A DNA stretch of 64,000 nucleotides from the NCBI RefSeq assembly GCF_003590095.1, contig NC_039498.1, positions 7,192,001-7,256,000 of the forward strand. The letters run 5' to 3'. This DNA is from Trichoplusia ni. Its lineage: Eukaryota; Arthropoda; Insecta; Lepidoptera; Noctuidae. The position numbers and the translations under genes are program-made. How positions within the stretch are numbered: the stretch's first letter is position 1; every line of letters begins with the position of its first letter. Of the stretch, positions 11,201 to 22,755 are shown piece after piece. A model generated the notes under the pieces. That model did no database searches. It was not told where the DNA came from and saw only the letters and a list, made by a program, of their open reading frames with translations.

Positions 11201-13177
11201 AATATTATAAATGCGAAAGTAACTCTGTCCGTCTGTCTGTTACGCTTTCACGTCTAAACCACTGAACTGATTTTAATGAAATTTGGTACAGAGATAGAGT
11301 TGACCTTGAGAAGGAACATAGGATAGTTTTTATCCCGGACTTTTGAAGAATTCTCTTGGAAACGCGATATAACCGACCTCGACGCGGGCGAAGCCGCAGG
11401 CGAAAAGCTAGTACCTTTATAAAATGTAAATACTCACTATTCCTAACATCATTAATAATATTCCCAGCTAGATAGAGCCTCTTGACCTTCTGCGCGCCAA
11501 TAGTGAGGTCATGCGTTATGACCGGGATGTCGTTATAGCTCAGGTCTATCTCCTGCAGATTGTACGGGATCCAGGGGTTCGCCGGGAACATCTTCTTTGT
11601 CAGAAATCCGAATTTATTGTGGCTTAGATTTACCTGGCAATGGGTAAATAAGTGGTTAAGTAAAAAACAAATACTGGTCTTGCACATAGATATGTAATAT
11701 TTTTCTAGAAAGCAATGAAATGTTTTGAAAAAAAAGATGGTGCTATACAAATTGTATGGGTATAGATTTTTATAAATGGGTTTTTCAAAAATTTAATTGT
11801 AGATAGGATCTGTCGAAGCACATTGCATATTTCTGAAAATAAATACACTTATATTCAACCAATGATTTTGCATAGAAAGACAGATATATATATATCACTA
11901 GTGGGGTTAATATTGCAGAGGGGTTGGAACAATCGTTATTCATTACAAAATCAGCTACCATACTAAATTTTATCAAAATAGGTGCTGCTGTTTATGCGTA
12001 AGACAGTCATAAACATACAAGCAATCCCAAATTGATGTAATTTGATTTTATAAATTAAATTAAAATACGTTTATTTTCAGGTATACACCCATATTTACAC
12101 AAAATGACAGACACATACTCATACAGACAAATAAAACATTAAAAACAGAACAAAAACAACTTTTATAACTATTTAACATTATTTAGTAAACATTTATTTA
12201 ATGTTTTTACTCAGGTAAACAGTCTTATACACGACTTCCACCAAGGTGTTACTTGTAGTACTCACTCTATTAAAGAATGAGTTTTTAAGCCTCGTCATTA
12301 CGGTAAAGAAGTCAGCTACCCCGCTCTCAGCAAACATATCAGTCGCACTACACCGCCAGGGCAGGTGGAGCATGGCCCTAAACGCGTTGTTGTATTGAAC
12401 ACGAAGAGTGTTATAAGCACTCTTCGTGTGCTTGCACCAGAGTTGGCTGGTGTAGAACGACTGACAGTAGGCCTTGAACAGGGTAATCTTTACCTGTTTT
12501 GAGCAATGGTAGAAGCGACGAGCCAGCATATTGCTACGACTAGCAATACTACGTCTCTGCCTTTCAAGGTCATCATCGTCGACTAGATTTTCTTTTATTA
12601 TATGGCCTAAGTATTTAAATTGACTAACTATCTTAATCGGTAACCCACAGAGATTAATAGGCAGATTATAAACTCACCCGCTCCAAAGACAGACAGTCGT
12701 CAAGCAAACCATGAGTCTTATTGTCAATTTTCTCTAAAAAGTTGTAGGAAAGGTCGAGATGTCTGAAAATAATAAAGAAGAGAAATATAAGTATTCTATT
12801 TGTTTAAAAAGCGACTCTTGCACTAAAGAATTCAATGATCGGGGGTTTTTCAAACATTCAAGTCACATGCACAAAGACACCCAGACTCAGGAAAAGCATT
12901 CCTGGACGACACAAATGTTTGTCCTACGCGGAGATCGAACCCACGACACGTCGCGCACAGTGGGTTTAGCGTGGTGACCTCAACCACTCGGCTATCCGTG
13001 CAGAACAATTACAAATGTCGTAGGGAATAATTTAATAAGCACATAATTCACCTTCAATACTGAAACAAACTAAATTGAATTAAATCAATCCATGCTCAGC
13101 TATAATGACACAGACACACAACTCCACAGAAACCCTCAGCTATGACGATACGGACAGACAGATACTCTCATAGATAC

Positions 13178-13263
<86 letters not shown>

Positions 13264-13291
13264 CACACACACACACACACACACACACACA

Positions 13292-13335
<44 letters not shown>

Positions 13336-16300
13336 CACACGCACACCCCGCTTTTTACGTCTAGGTAAACATATCTCAACTACATCTTACCTTAAAGCAA
13401 CCAATCCTTTAAACGCCTCATTAGTAATACTCTCCAGCTTATTACCGCTGAGGGTCAGGTACAACAGCTGCGCCATGCCGTTGAACGACCGTTGCGCGAT
13501 GCTCGCGAGTTGGTTGCGCGATAGGTCCAGGTGGAACATGGTTGGCAGGTTGCCGAACGCGGAGCGACCTAGCTCGGTCAGGTTGTTGTCCTAGGGAATG
13601 GTTGTTGGTTGTTTTAATGACGTTTCTTTTATAATTATTGACTTTAATGCTGCTTGTTTTCAATATTACTTTAGTGAATGTACATTTATAAAATATATTA
13701 CGGTAACAATTAGTGTAATTTTATGTTTTATTTTTATTTTTAATACTTAAGTTAATTTTGCATGAATATATTATTGTTATAATTATAACGTTGTTTCCTT
13801 TTAGTTGTTATTGCTCGTTCTTCTCCATGAGAATCTACCTTCCCTACGAGCGGTAGCCTCGAAAGATAGGAGGCTGGCCGACAGACTGACACTAAATTTT
13901 AATATTGTTTAACTCAATTGTTTGACGTTCAAAAGTGCCTAGTCTAATTGAAATATTATACTGTAAAGGAGTTTCTGGATGATAAAACAATTGTAAATTT
14001 AAATCACCCTGCCTAAACAAACCATAATAAAAGTAACAACTATTATATTAATATTATACAATTATTATTAATTATTTTTAGGCTAATTATTTAAGGAAAT
14101 ATTAATTTGCCTAAATTGCTATTCTGCCCTCTTCCTCTCTCCTATATTTTTGTTGCGTGCCCGACAGGGTCCATATTGAACTCTAACTGCTATTTATTTT
14201 CTACCATCTCTGTAACATATGGAATGCAATAAATGATTGAGTATTGAAATAAAGAATTTGACTTTGACTTTGTATGCAATTTCGTGTATTTTAACCCAAA
14301 AAACAGCATTTCTAGACCAAAAGATACAACCTACCTGCATATACAAATACTGCAAGCTTGTCAACGTATTGAGAGCTTGCCAGGGCGGTCGCGACAACCC
14401 ATTCCTGGACAGGTCTAAAGCCTGCAGGGTTAGGAGACTGGAGAAGGCGTCGCCAACCAGAGAGTCACCCAACTGGTTGTCCGATAGGTTCAGACGTAGA
14501 AGAGCGTTCATGCTCGGCCAGGTCCCGGGTTTGATCTCCGATATGTTATTGTGGGACAGGTTTAATTCGCTGTTGAATAAAATTGGGTTTTTTATAGAGG
14601 TAGGTTTATAAATAACATTTCTATAATATTCCACAACTCTCACACAAAGCCACCTAGTGTCAAAGTAAACAAAGCTTGTATCATGAAGACTAGACAACAA
14701 ATACATACTTGATATGGATAATTTACACAAAGACACAGAAAAAATGATTTCAGTCATCACGAAATCTTTTGTCGTGGGTGGGAATCGAACCCACGACCTC
14801 CAAAATAGCAGTATGGGTCACTAACCAGACTAGACTAGACCAGTCAGCCAACCATGTCTATGTTCATAAAATTTGTTTTTTCAATCAGAAAATAAATATT
14901 TTAAAATCATTACATATTAAATATGTGATGCAACGTTGTATTTCTATAAGAAGTGTTTTTAACTTAACAACCTTATGTCTAAGTGTATCAATATAAAAAG
15001 GTTTTATTTTAAGAAGGCGTTTTTGAACGTTACATAATGACCCTAGGTGGACGGTTCCAAAATGTAATTCATATGGAGAAAAAGCGGGAACAAATACAAT
15101 AAAGTACTCTTTACATAAAGAAATTACAAATCTTCTAATATATAAAATTCCCGTGTCACGATGTTAGTTACCGTACTCCTCCGAAACGGCTGAACCGATT
15201 TTTACCAAATTTTATATGCGTATTTAGTAAGTCTGAGAATCGACCAACATCTATTTTGCATACCCCTAAGTGTTAAGGGTTGCTCCCACTAGAAAATATA
15301 TTTTATTTATTGGACGAAATTTTTTGTTTTTATTTTTTTTATAATGTTGCATTAAAAAATACATACAATTAGAAAAAAATAGGCAAAACAACGTTTGCTG
15401 GGTCAGCTAGTTATACTATAAAAGCGAAGGTTTGCAAAAGAGCGTGTATATTTGTTAATCTTAAACGGCTGAGCCGATTTCGACGAAATTTGATATGAAG
15501 GTAACTGACATCTTGGCTTTTGATGATGATGATGATCATGATGATGATCATGATTATAATTATGTATGTATAACTTACCCCAAACTAATAGGTATCTGGA
15601 ACAGCTTGTCCAGGCTGTTATGGCTGACGTCGATAAGGCGGCAGCTGGCCAGCTTGGCGAGGCTCCCGCGGGAGAGCTCGCGCAGCCCGCAGTGCGACAG
15701 GTGCAGCTCTAGCAGGGTCGGGATAGTGCCGAACGTGGACGGCTTTATCACTTCTAGGGAGTTGTGGTTCAGGTACAGGAACCTGGGGAAGACGTTGGCG
15801 TAAGACGTGTTAAATATCTTCTTCTTTTTCTAATATATAAAATTCCCGTGTCACGATGTTAGTTACCGTACTCCTCCGAAACGGCTTTACCGATTTTTAC
15901 CAAATTTTATATGCTTATTCAGTAGGTCTGAGAATCGACTAACATCTATTTATCATGCCCCTAAATAACAAGGGTTGCCCACAATATATATATTTTTTAT
16001 GGACGAAATCTTTATTTTTTATAATATGGCCACTTACTTTTTGTCTACACTAGAATTTATTTAGAAGCTAGAAAAAAATTAAAAGGCAAAACAACGTATG
16101 ACGGGTGAGAGTATAATATATTTTATACCATTCTTGTGTCGCGTTGATAGTTAAATTCAAGTCTAGTGAAATTTTGTGTGCATATTGGATAGGTCTAAGA
16201 ATCGGACACTATACACCGTGATTTTTTAGTCGTCTTACAAAAGCAGCCCAGTTCATGGTATGACTAGAACACGTTCATGATAAAAAAATAGGTATTTATG

Positions 16301-19300
16301 AGATTTGAAAAATGCAATTTTTATTCAATATTATGATGCAATTCGTAGTTTTTTAGAAACACAGCTCTGTTGCGAGCGCGGTCCGAGCCTTGTAATGTAA
16401 CAATGGTGAGGGGCGCGGGCGGCGGCGTTTTTATCATTTTTAACAGGATGTTACAGATTTCTCTTGTTTAATTTTCTTTGTACTTATTATCTTGGTTGAT
16501 GATAAAAAAAAATCGCGCCTAGGGGTATTTTACGTCGGATACATGAACTGGGCTCCTTTTGTAAGACGACAAAAAAATCACCGTGTATATTATTATTACT
16601 CCCACATTTTTAAATTCGCTATGACTTTTTGGAATTTTAGAACTGTCTGCTTGTGCAGCTTAATTGGAAAAGGACGTAAGTTTGAGTCGTGCCTAATAAA
16701 AGATTTTTGTTTGCAAGTTTTTTTAACAGTAAATATAAACAGTAAGTTTATACAGTAAAAAATATAAAAATATCTTACCTCAAAGAAAACAGATTTTGAA
16801 ACACAGCGTTGAATATCTGGCTGATATTATTATGCGACAGGTCCACTGTGTGCAGTTCATACAACTTCGGGAATGCCAGTTTGGGTATAGATTCGATTCT
16901 GTTGTGTGACACGTTCAGAATTTGTATTCCAGACATGTTTTGTATGGGAATCTGTAAAGAGGATCTTTTTTTTTAAACGACTACCGCAGTAATTAATTTA
17001 ATCCTTGTCGCGGGGGGTTTAACAAACATACAAATCACATGCACAAAGACACCCAGACTCGGGACAAGCACTCGTGGATCACATAAATGTTAATTGTTAA
17101 TAGGGATGATGACTGGGTACAAAAAGAAAACTTCTCATTAGTCCCTCAGTTAGATAATTGAAAAGTATGAGACACGATTTTTTTCCTTTTTCAGAAAAAC
17201 TAGAATTGACAAAGATTAACTGCTTTAAAGTTTAGGAGAGGGGGCTTGTGACGTAACGATAGAGTAAAATTTATACTCAATTGTGACGTCACGCGTAAGT
17301 TTCATTCACTGTAATTTGGTCAATTTATGTTTGCGGGACAAATTAAAAAATACGTATCCATTATTTTACAAAAATCTACAAGACGGACACTGCAAAAAAA
17401 AATTGTTGTCATCCCTATTCGCGACACGTTGCGAACAGTGGGTATGTGAGTGATTGAGTATAGTTACCTGCGAGAAATCCGTAAACAGATTATGATCTAG
17501 TTTCAATTGATACGCGTAGCTGTTTTCATCGAAGGCTCTACGGCTGATGTTGACAAGCCTGTTGTGGCTCAACTCTAGTAACGTCAGATTGTTGCAGTTT
17601 TGGAAAGCGCCCGTCTCTATAGTAGCGAGCTCGTTGTGTGATATGTTGACTACGGCGAGATATAGATCGGTGAACGCTTGGTTTTCGATAATTTTGATCT
17701 TGTTTTCAGCTAAGTTTATGTTCTGGAAAGAGAGGATTTGCATTAATCACAGTTTTTATAGGGTAATCCAAATATTCAATGATTCATAAGTTAGTATTTT
17801 GAAGAAGAAACCTCATACGAATATGTTATTTTTAGTTTTTTATATAGCCCACTGTGTCCCACTGCTAGGCAGATTCTGAGAATGTTATAATAATTTACTT
17901 ATAATAATAATAATTTATTTTTTTGTCTGTCTATCTATTTTTACTTACTTAACTGGCTATCTGCCTATTAAACCGCCATTATATCCACATATCTCTCTGT
18001 CAATATGTCTGTATATCAGTATTCATACATATCATATAGGCAGACTCCCTCTGTCTACCTCAGTGTCTCCCTATCACCCTCTCCCCATCACCCTATCACC
18101 CTTTCTCCTGTCCTCCTACCTCCCCGTCCCGCTGTCACCTGTCACTCTTCCCTATCTACCCATCACCCTGTCCTCCTATCACCCTATCACCCTCTCCCTA
18201 CCACCCTGTCTCCCCGTCTCCCACACTCACCTCAGCATACTTGACCTGCTGGAACATCTGGTAGTCGACTTTGGTGATGTTGTTCCTGGCGAGGTCGACC
18301 GTCCCGATGCGGGTGACCGCGGAGAATGTGCCGCGACCGATATCTGATATCTGGTTGTCTTGCAGGTATAGACGTCTGGAAGATAATGTCCGAAATCAAA
18401 GTCAAATTCTTCATTTCAATTAGACCAGTATATATTATGGCACTTTTGAACGTCAAACAATTTATTTATACAATATTAAAATCTAGTGTCAGTCTGTCGG
18501 TTAGTCTCGTATTGTTATCCGCATCTGGGATTATAAATTTATAAGTCCACTAGATGTAAAAGCAAACGTTGTTTTGCCATACAAATTAGGTCTAGGGAAT
18601 TGAAAAAAGATAGTGGTATGAAAAATAGATGTTTTTCAATATTCAGACCTAATTAAAATGCACTAAAAATTTTGACAATCAAGCGAGCCAAGTGGTATTC
18701 GTTAAGACGGACAAACCGTTTAAACAGCGAAGGAAGTTCAGGTAGCTAAGATTGAGTACACAAAGTGTAAAAACGGAACGGTAATACAGATCCACCGCTG
18801 TCCGTCTGCCACCATGCTTTATTTCATGGACCATCATACACTGTTGAAATAATTAAAAACAAAATATACAAAAGACTTACCTCAAAAATCTCATTCCTTT
18901 GAAACTACTCGTATCCAACTTTTTAATCTTGTTGTTATCCAAATGAACAACTTTTATTAAAGAGTTTCTTGCAAACATAGCCCTGAAATAAAGATAATAT
19001 TACAATCATATATTTTTAACAATAAAACAACATACTCGCAACTTGATGAAATTATATGACACCAAATGACAGCTATTTAAAAATATTATAATCCAGAGTT
19101 CTGAGGTAAAAACTAAAAATCTTACTTTAAGAGGCAATAATAGGCCAAAGTCAAATGCTTATTTGCATTTTTTGTGCAAACAGGTGTTACAAATACAGTT
19201 AGTACAAGACTTAGTGCCTTTATCAAGCGCTGCAAATCTTAAGTCTATATAAATTAAAAATTTAATATAATTAAAATCTTATAAGGCAATTGATTGATAA

Positions 19301-22300
19301 ATACTGAATAATATCATACCTGGGTATTTCTCCAATTTGATTATGACTGGCATTACACCAGCCAAGTTTAGTTAAATCACCAATATGGCTACCGTCCAAT
19401 TTAACTATATTGTTATAACTGCAAAGGGAAAAAGTTCAAATAAATGTTGACAAACTTATTAACATGAAAACAGTAAAAACCCTCAAACGGCTTAACCAAT
19501 TTTGATAAAACTTGGTTGGGAGTAAGCTAACATCCTGGATTAACAATTAAGCTACTTTTTTATTATATTATTTATTGTGTATGTAGCTTAAATCCCGATG
19601 GCAATGCAATTTACAACCAAAAAACGGCTGGACCCATTTTGATAAAATTTAAATGGAGTGACTTTGACTTTTGCTGAATCGAAAAAAATCTTTTGCACGT
19701 TTACGCTCAAATTATATCCCTTCTGTCAGCTCTGTAGGGTCTTTTATTTTTTTTTAGAACATTTAAAACGTGGGTTTGTAAGATTTTTTTGATCTATGAA
19801 TTATTTATGCTGTCATCGCGAAACAGCTGGACTGAATCTTATAGGGATAGTTTTAAATAGTTCAATGTTACACAAACAATGTAGGCTTTACTTGTGATAA
19901 TATATTTACCTTATATCCAAAACTTCAGCGTCTCGCAATCCTTTGAATTGATTACGTTTCAGTGTTGCCAACTTATTGCCGTGAAGGTCCAGTGTTTTCA
20001 GCTTCTTTAATACCTGTTTGATGTAATATATCGTGTTAGAAGTTTTAAACTAATTTCAGACATATTCATTTCCTAAGAGACGACTAGAAAACCAGAATAG
20101 GCATAGCCAAGAAATATAGACCTTATTACCTTGTGTTAAGATTTAAAATACAAAAGTCACAGACTTGTGGTAACTTAGTTGAATGGTAGATTTGACTAAT
20201 TGCACTATTATATTATTATATTTGATTCAGAATTATTTTTCTATTTAGATTCTTAACACAAAGCAAATAAAGGCGATATTTCAATAAAATGTAATGAACA
20301 AAAAACGGTGAAATTTAACAAAAAAGCACTTTTACTTATATAAAAATAAAAATTATAATATGGTCTTTATGTTAAGACACTTAACAAACGTGTCCGTTTA
20401 TACAAACTCCTATTAAATAACTATAGACCTGATTTACCTATATCAGCGGTATTTCGTAATCTTTATTATCGTTTTACATAGGTTTTCATTTTTAAACGAG
20501 GATTAAGAATAAAAGACATCAAGATTTTTACCATTTAAGTACATAAATCATTTAGTATTCTAACATTAAACATTTCTTGACAAGCATCTGTGTGATTCAC
20601 GAATGCTTGTCCTGAGTCTGGGTGTCTTTGTGCATGTGACTTGAATGTTTGTGAAACATCCGCGACACGAGGACAAAATTCCTTATTATGAGTCGTTTTT
20701 TAATAAGATCTTACCTGAAAAGCGTCTGGAGATAGATCATTGATTAATCCATTAGATAGGTGCAGCCTCTCCAAGCGGCCTGCCGCCTCGCTGCCAGCGA
20801 AGATATCTTTATTCAGCTTAGTCATCTTGTGTCCATCTATTGATAATATTGATAGGTTGCCTAGAATCTGAAACGTATTCGAAAAGTCAGTTTTAATGTG
20901 TATTTAAGTCCCTTCCTAAGTTTCTGGAATTGGTTTGGGAAGACATTTGATAATAATCATAAACATCATTATCATCATCATCCACAGCCTTTGTCCTCCC
21001 ACCGCTGGGCATAGGCCTCCCCTGTCTCTTGACAATGTCTATCCAGCCTCATCCAGACTCGACCCGAGACCTTAACTACATATTAATCACAAATATACCA
21101 GCTCATATACACGTATGTATATTGCTACAGCTGGGCATATGATATTCATTTTACTCCTCCTACATACTGTTACATTTATCATCAGCCTTGAATCACCCAC
21201 TGCTGGGCATAGACCTCAATTTGTTTACTGTTATATTTCGCTGTGGGTTCCAAGCTACAGTTTCTTCTGAGGAACTGTAGATCCTCGCTTTCAGGAGTTT
21301 CACATGACCGTCATATGTGGGGCGGCGGACAAATCGAAAATAAAAAAATCCTACTATTTTAATGAACACGAAAGTTTATAAGTATGGAAGGATGTTTGTT
21401 ATTCCTTCACTCGAAAACTACTGGATAGATTTGGACGAAATTCTGTACACAAATAAATAAATGCGGACAACATCACATACATTGTTCTGAACCCAAAGTA
21501 AGTTGCTAAAGCACTTGTGTTATGGAATTCAGATACAACGAAGGTACCACAAACACCCAAACCCGAGACAATGTAGAAATGAGAATTTTACATTGACCCG
21601 ACCGGGGATCGAACCCGGGACTTCAGAGCTAGCGACACCTTAAAACCGGTGCGTATGCCACTCGACCACGGAGGTCCTCAAATAACCTGGATTAACACAT
21701 TGGAAAGTTCTTATCAAGTTTTATGTTCCATTTACGATCATTTTCAATATCTCCATTTCCGCCGTTTCTTTGTAAATTAGAAGTAATAGTTTTTTTTTGC
21801 CATACCCTGAAAGCCTCCTTCGGAAACTCCTGTATTTCAGTATTCTTCATGTATATCTCCTGAAGCGTCCTGTTCACTCCGGCGAAGGCATACTGGTCTA
21901 TAACTTGTATAGGAGTGTCAACTGTCTCTATAACTCTGATCGTTGATCGGTGTAGTAGAGGACCGAATAGTGTCGCTGAAAGGATACAAGATGTTAAAGG
22001 AGACAAGTTAAGTAGACGAGGGATTAAGAAGAAAATAATATGTGACAAAATCTTGTTTTTTAGGCTCTGAAGCAAAAGGGATGTTTTAAGTTTGACGTGT
22101 CTCTGTCTGTCTGTGGCGACATAGCTACCGAACGGATTGAGCGATTGCAGTTAAGTTTGTTTCGTGCTATAGGTGTATTATGTGCGAGTGTTCTTAGACA
22201 CGATTACTAAAAATCAATCGAGTCTTTTAAAGTTGGGGTGGTTTTTTTTATGTGATAGAATACATCCTGGTGTCAGGGTTTTTAAACCGCCCATAGAAGC

Positions 22301-22755
22301 CTGACGTGGTTTAACTCGCCCTTGAAAAATACTCGGGTGTGCTGTCTACCACACAATGTTTTTAGTTAGTGATAATTACTTTGTAATATGCTCATGAATT
22401 CGAAAAGACCGGGATTTGAATCTACGACCTTTGACTTGTTAGTCCTACCATGTGAAAAGACTGTGAAAGAAATTAAAATACAAATATACTCACAAATCTT
22501 GCACTCCTTTAATAATAATCTTTCAATTGGCAACCCCAACCCGGCAATGTTGCCAAGTCCGACACTCAACACAGCCAATCCTGTATTCTCACATTTTATA
22601 TACAACCCAGTATCTGATCCCTTTTCACATACACAAGGGTACAGTAGTGTTGTGCTAGAGTCAGTCGGACAACGGTACACCGGGCCCGGAGGGATGTACT
22701 CTGAATTTGTGTATGTGAGTAGTGTTGCCAACGTGAAAATTATTTTTGTGACCAT
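8297..22755 (-). CDS. Leucine-rich-repeat cell-surface protein, chaoptin/convoluted-like
   Basis: Eighteen exons, all GT-AG and phase-consistent, give a complete 1125-aa ORF: 22494-22755, 21806-21975, 20715-20867, 19910-20013, 19320-19418, 18881-18982, 18231-18375, 17468-17722, 16779-16951, 15579-15782, 14335-14569, 13391-13590, 12678-12762, 11438-11633, 10888-10965, 10354-10551, 9719-9998, 8297-8735. Residues 1-18 are a signal peptide (start MVTKIIFTLATLL). A Cys-containing N-cap (CPTD..YPCVCEK) follows. About 25 LRRs of the LxxLxLSxNxL type fill roughly 95-885. An LRRCT cap with CDCF spans about 887-950. A fibronectin-III-like domain starts near 980 (YAHWFI...HEICIQAKN). A hydrophobic C-terminal segment (VSDSILITLCIFLSVCF) suggests a membrane or GPI anchor. 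The likely role is extracellular adhesion or receptor function. Orthology to Drosophila convoluted or chaoptin is inferred from architecture and length only. Introns carry many transposons and one tRNA gene. Confidence 0.85.
8832..8945 (-). mobile_element. SINE family A, truncated
   Basis: It contains the words TCACATGCACAAAGACACCC and ATGCTTGTACTATGCGGGGA. The head ends abruptly after the B box. It lies in the last intron of the LRR gene. Confidence 0.65.
9300..9371 (-). tRNA. tRNA-Asp (GTC), second copy
   Basis: The reverse complement is base-for-base identical to the tRNA at 5503-5574, with all cloverleaf arms, anticodon GTC, and both promoter boxes. About 20 nt of flank on each side is also similar (AACAAG before, TTTTTGCATTTTGTTT after), so a segment larger than the tRNA was duplicated. 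It sits in the last intron of the LRR gene, in the sense of that gene. Confidence 0.96.
9596..9672 (+). mobile_element. LINE (RTE-like) 3' terminal scrap
   Basis: Only the last ~75 bp remain: GAGGCCTATGCCCAGCAGTG followed by a GATGATGATGAT tail. It belongs to the family at 1757-1962. Confidence 0.6.
10257..10326 (-). mobile_element. tRNA-like SINE head, family B
   Basis: On the minus strand it contains GGTCTAGTGGTTAGTGGGTC and GGGCTCGATCCCC. It matches the fragment at 4975-5052 in layout. It lies in an intron of the LRR gene. Confidence 0.5.
11040..11170 (-). mobile_element. SINE family C fragment
   Basis: It has a tRNA-like B box (CAGGTTCGAATCCTGCC on the minus strand) followed by TTACTTTGGGTTCAGAAAAA and GTGATGTTGTCCGC, which are also found at 21452-21678 and 51593-51812. 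Confidence 0.5.
11193..11412 (+). mobile_element. Short Helitron-like (Lep1-type) element
   Basis: It starts TCCCTACTAATATTATAAAT, contains CTGTCCGTCTGTCTGTTACG, has a GC-rich hairpin region near the end (ACCTCGACGCGGGCGAAGCC), and ends AAAGCTAGT. A second copy is at 47088-47293. The TC start and CTAGT end fit non-autonomous Helitrons of Lepidoptera. It lies 25 bp from exon 14 of the LRR gene, just past the 5' splice site. Confidence 0.75.
12190..12660 (-). pseudogene. CR1/Jockey-type LINE ORF2 C-terminal fragment
   Basis: The minus-strand frame runs from INLCGLPIKIVSQFKYLGHI through a DDDDLERQRR motif and NMLARRFYHC. It continues into ITLFKAYCQSFYTSQLW and VQYNNAFRAMLHLPWRCSA. These are typical of the region after the reverse-transcriptase core in CR1/Jockey-like elements. 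The frame is open for about 150 codons, but the catalytic core is missing. It lies in the intron between LRR exons 13 and 14. Confidence 0.75.
12800..13003 (-). mobile_element. SINE family A, near full length
   Basis: On the minus strand, a head with GGATAGCCGAGTGGTTGAGG and a B box GGGTTCGATCTCC is followed by the body down to the CGCGACTCTTGCACTAAAGA-like end. It is one of the best-preserved copies. Confidence 0.75.
13182..13334. repeat. (CA)n microsatellite
   Basis: About 150 bp of almost uninterrupted CA dinucleotides, broken only by a few CATCAC steps. It lies in an intron of the LRR gene, 57 bp below exon 12. The apparent His-Thr ORF over it is an artefact. Confidence 0.97.
13815..14272 (-). 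repeat. Dispersed non-LTR-like repeat fragments
   Basis: The minus strand contains GTCAGTCTGTCGGCCAGCCT, CATGGAGAAGAAC and, at the far end, CAAAGTCAAAGTCAAATTC. The same words occur near 18.4 and 27.15 kb. No ORF. It lies in the intron between LRR exons 11 and 12. Confidence 0.5.
14766..14852 (-). mobile_element. tRNA-like SINE head, family B
   Basis: The minus strand reads GGTCTAGTCTAGTC then GAGGTCGTGGGTTCGATTCC. It is an intronic fragment related to 4975-5052. Confidence 0.5.
15135..15412 (+). mobile_element. Helitron-like non-autonomous element, copy 1
   Basis: It begins TCTAATATATAAAATTCCCG, contains GTTACCGTACTCCTCCGAAA, and ends CAACGTTTGCTGGGTCAGCTAGT-like. The same unit is repeated 400 bp further on and, more diverged, near 30.9 kb. 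No ORF. Confidence 0.65.
15827..16112 (+). mobile_element. Helitron-like non-autonomous element, copy 2
   Basis: It starts TCTAATATATAAAATTCCCG and runs closely parallel to the copy at 15135-15412. The 3' end is diverged (CAACGTATGACGGGTGAGAG). It lies 45 bp above LRR exon 10. Confidence 0.6.
16210..16589. mobile_element. MITE with ~50-bp terminal inverted repeats, copy 2
   Basis: The ends TATACACCGTGATTTTTTAG and its reverse complement at 16589 match the MITE at 6226-6614. The internal block is inverted relative to that copy. It lies in the intron between LRR exons 9 and 10. Confidence 0.8.
16975..17090 (-). mobile_element. SINE family A, body only
   Basis: It contains ATCACATGCACAAAGACACC and GGACAAGCACTCGTGGATCA and lacks the tRNA-like head. 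Intronic in the LRR gene. Confidence 0.6.
18062..18228. repeat. CCCTATCAC-type degenerate minisatellite
   Basis: About 165 bp of pyrimidine-only runs built from units such as CACCCTATCACCCTCTCCC. On the LRR-gene strand these become many GGG runs directly after the 5' splice site of exon 7 at 18231. Confidence 0.85.
18390..18535 (+). repeat. Dispersed non-LTR-like repeat
   Basis: It contains AATCAAAGTCAAATTCTTCA, TAGACCAGTATATATTATGG and GTCAGTCTGTCGGTTAGTCT, shared with 27120-27300 and, inverted, with 13815-14272. Confidence 0.55.
20575..20706 (-). mobile_element. SINE family A, body
   Basis: It reads on the plus strand as ATGCTTGTCCTGAGTCTGGG then TGTCTTTGTGCATGTGACTT and CGCGACACGAGGAC. 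It starts 8 bp before LRR exon 3 (20715-20867), in the intron between exons 3 and 4. Confidence 0.6.
20965..21082 (-). mobile_element. LINE (RTE-like) 3' end
   Basis: A CATCATCATC tail is followed by CCGCTGGGCATAGGCCTCCC and CATCCAGACTCGACCC, the same unit as 1757-1962. A second, more diverged piece with CACTGCTGGGCATAGACCTC lies at 21180-21345. Confidence 0.65.
21452..21678 (-). mobile_element. tRNA-headed SINE, family C
   Basis: On the minus strand the head reads CCGTGGTCGAGTGGCATACG with B box GGGTTCGATCCCCGGTCGGG. The body contains TTCATACATTGTCTCGG-like words and ends GATGTTGTCCGCATTTATTT. The copy at 51593-51812 is close. The head resembles a type-II tRNA. Confidence 0.75.

Noticed and set aside
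13142..13594. 150-aa ORF with a long His-Thr tract
   Set aside because: It is the translation of a CA microsatellite joined to the antisense of LRR exon 12.
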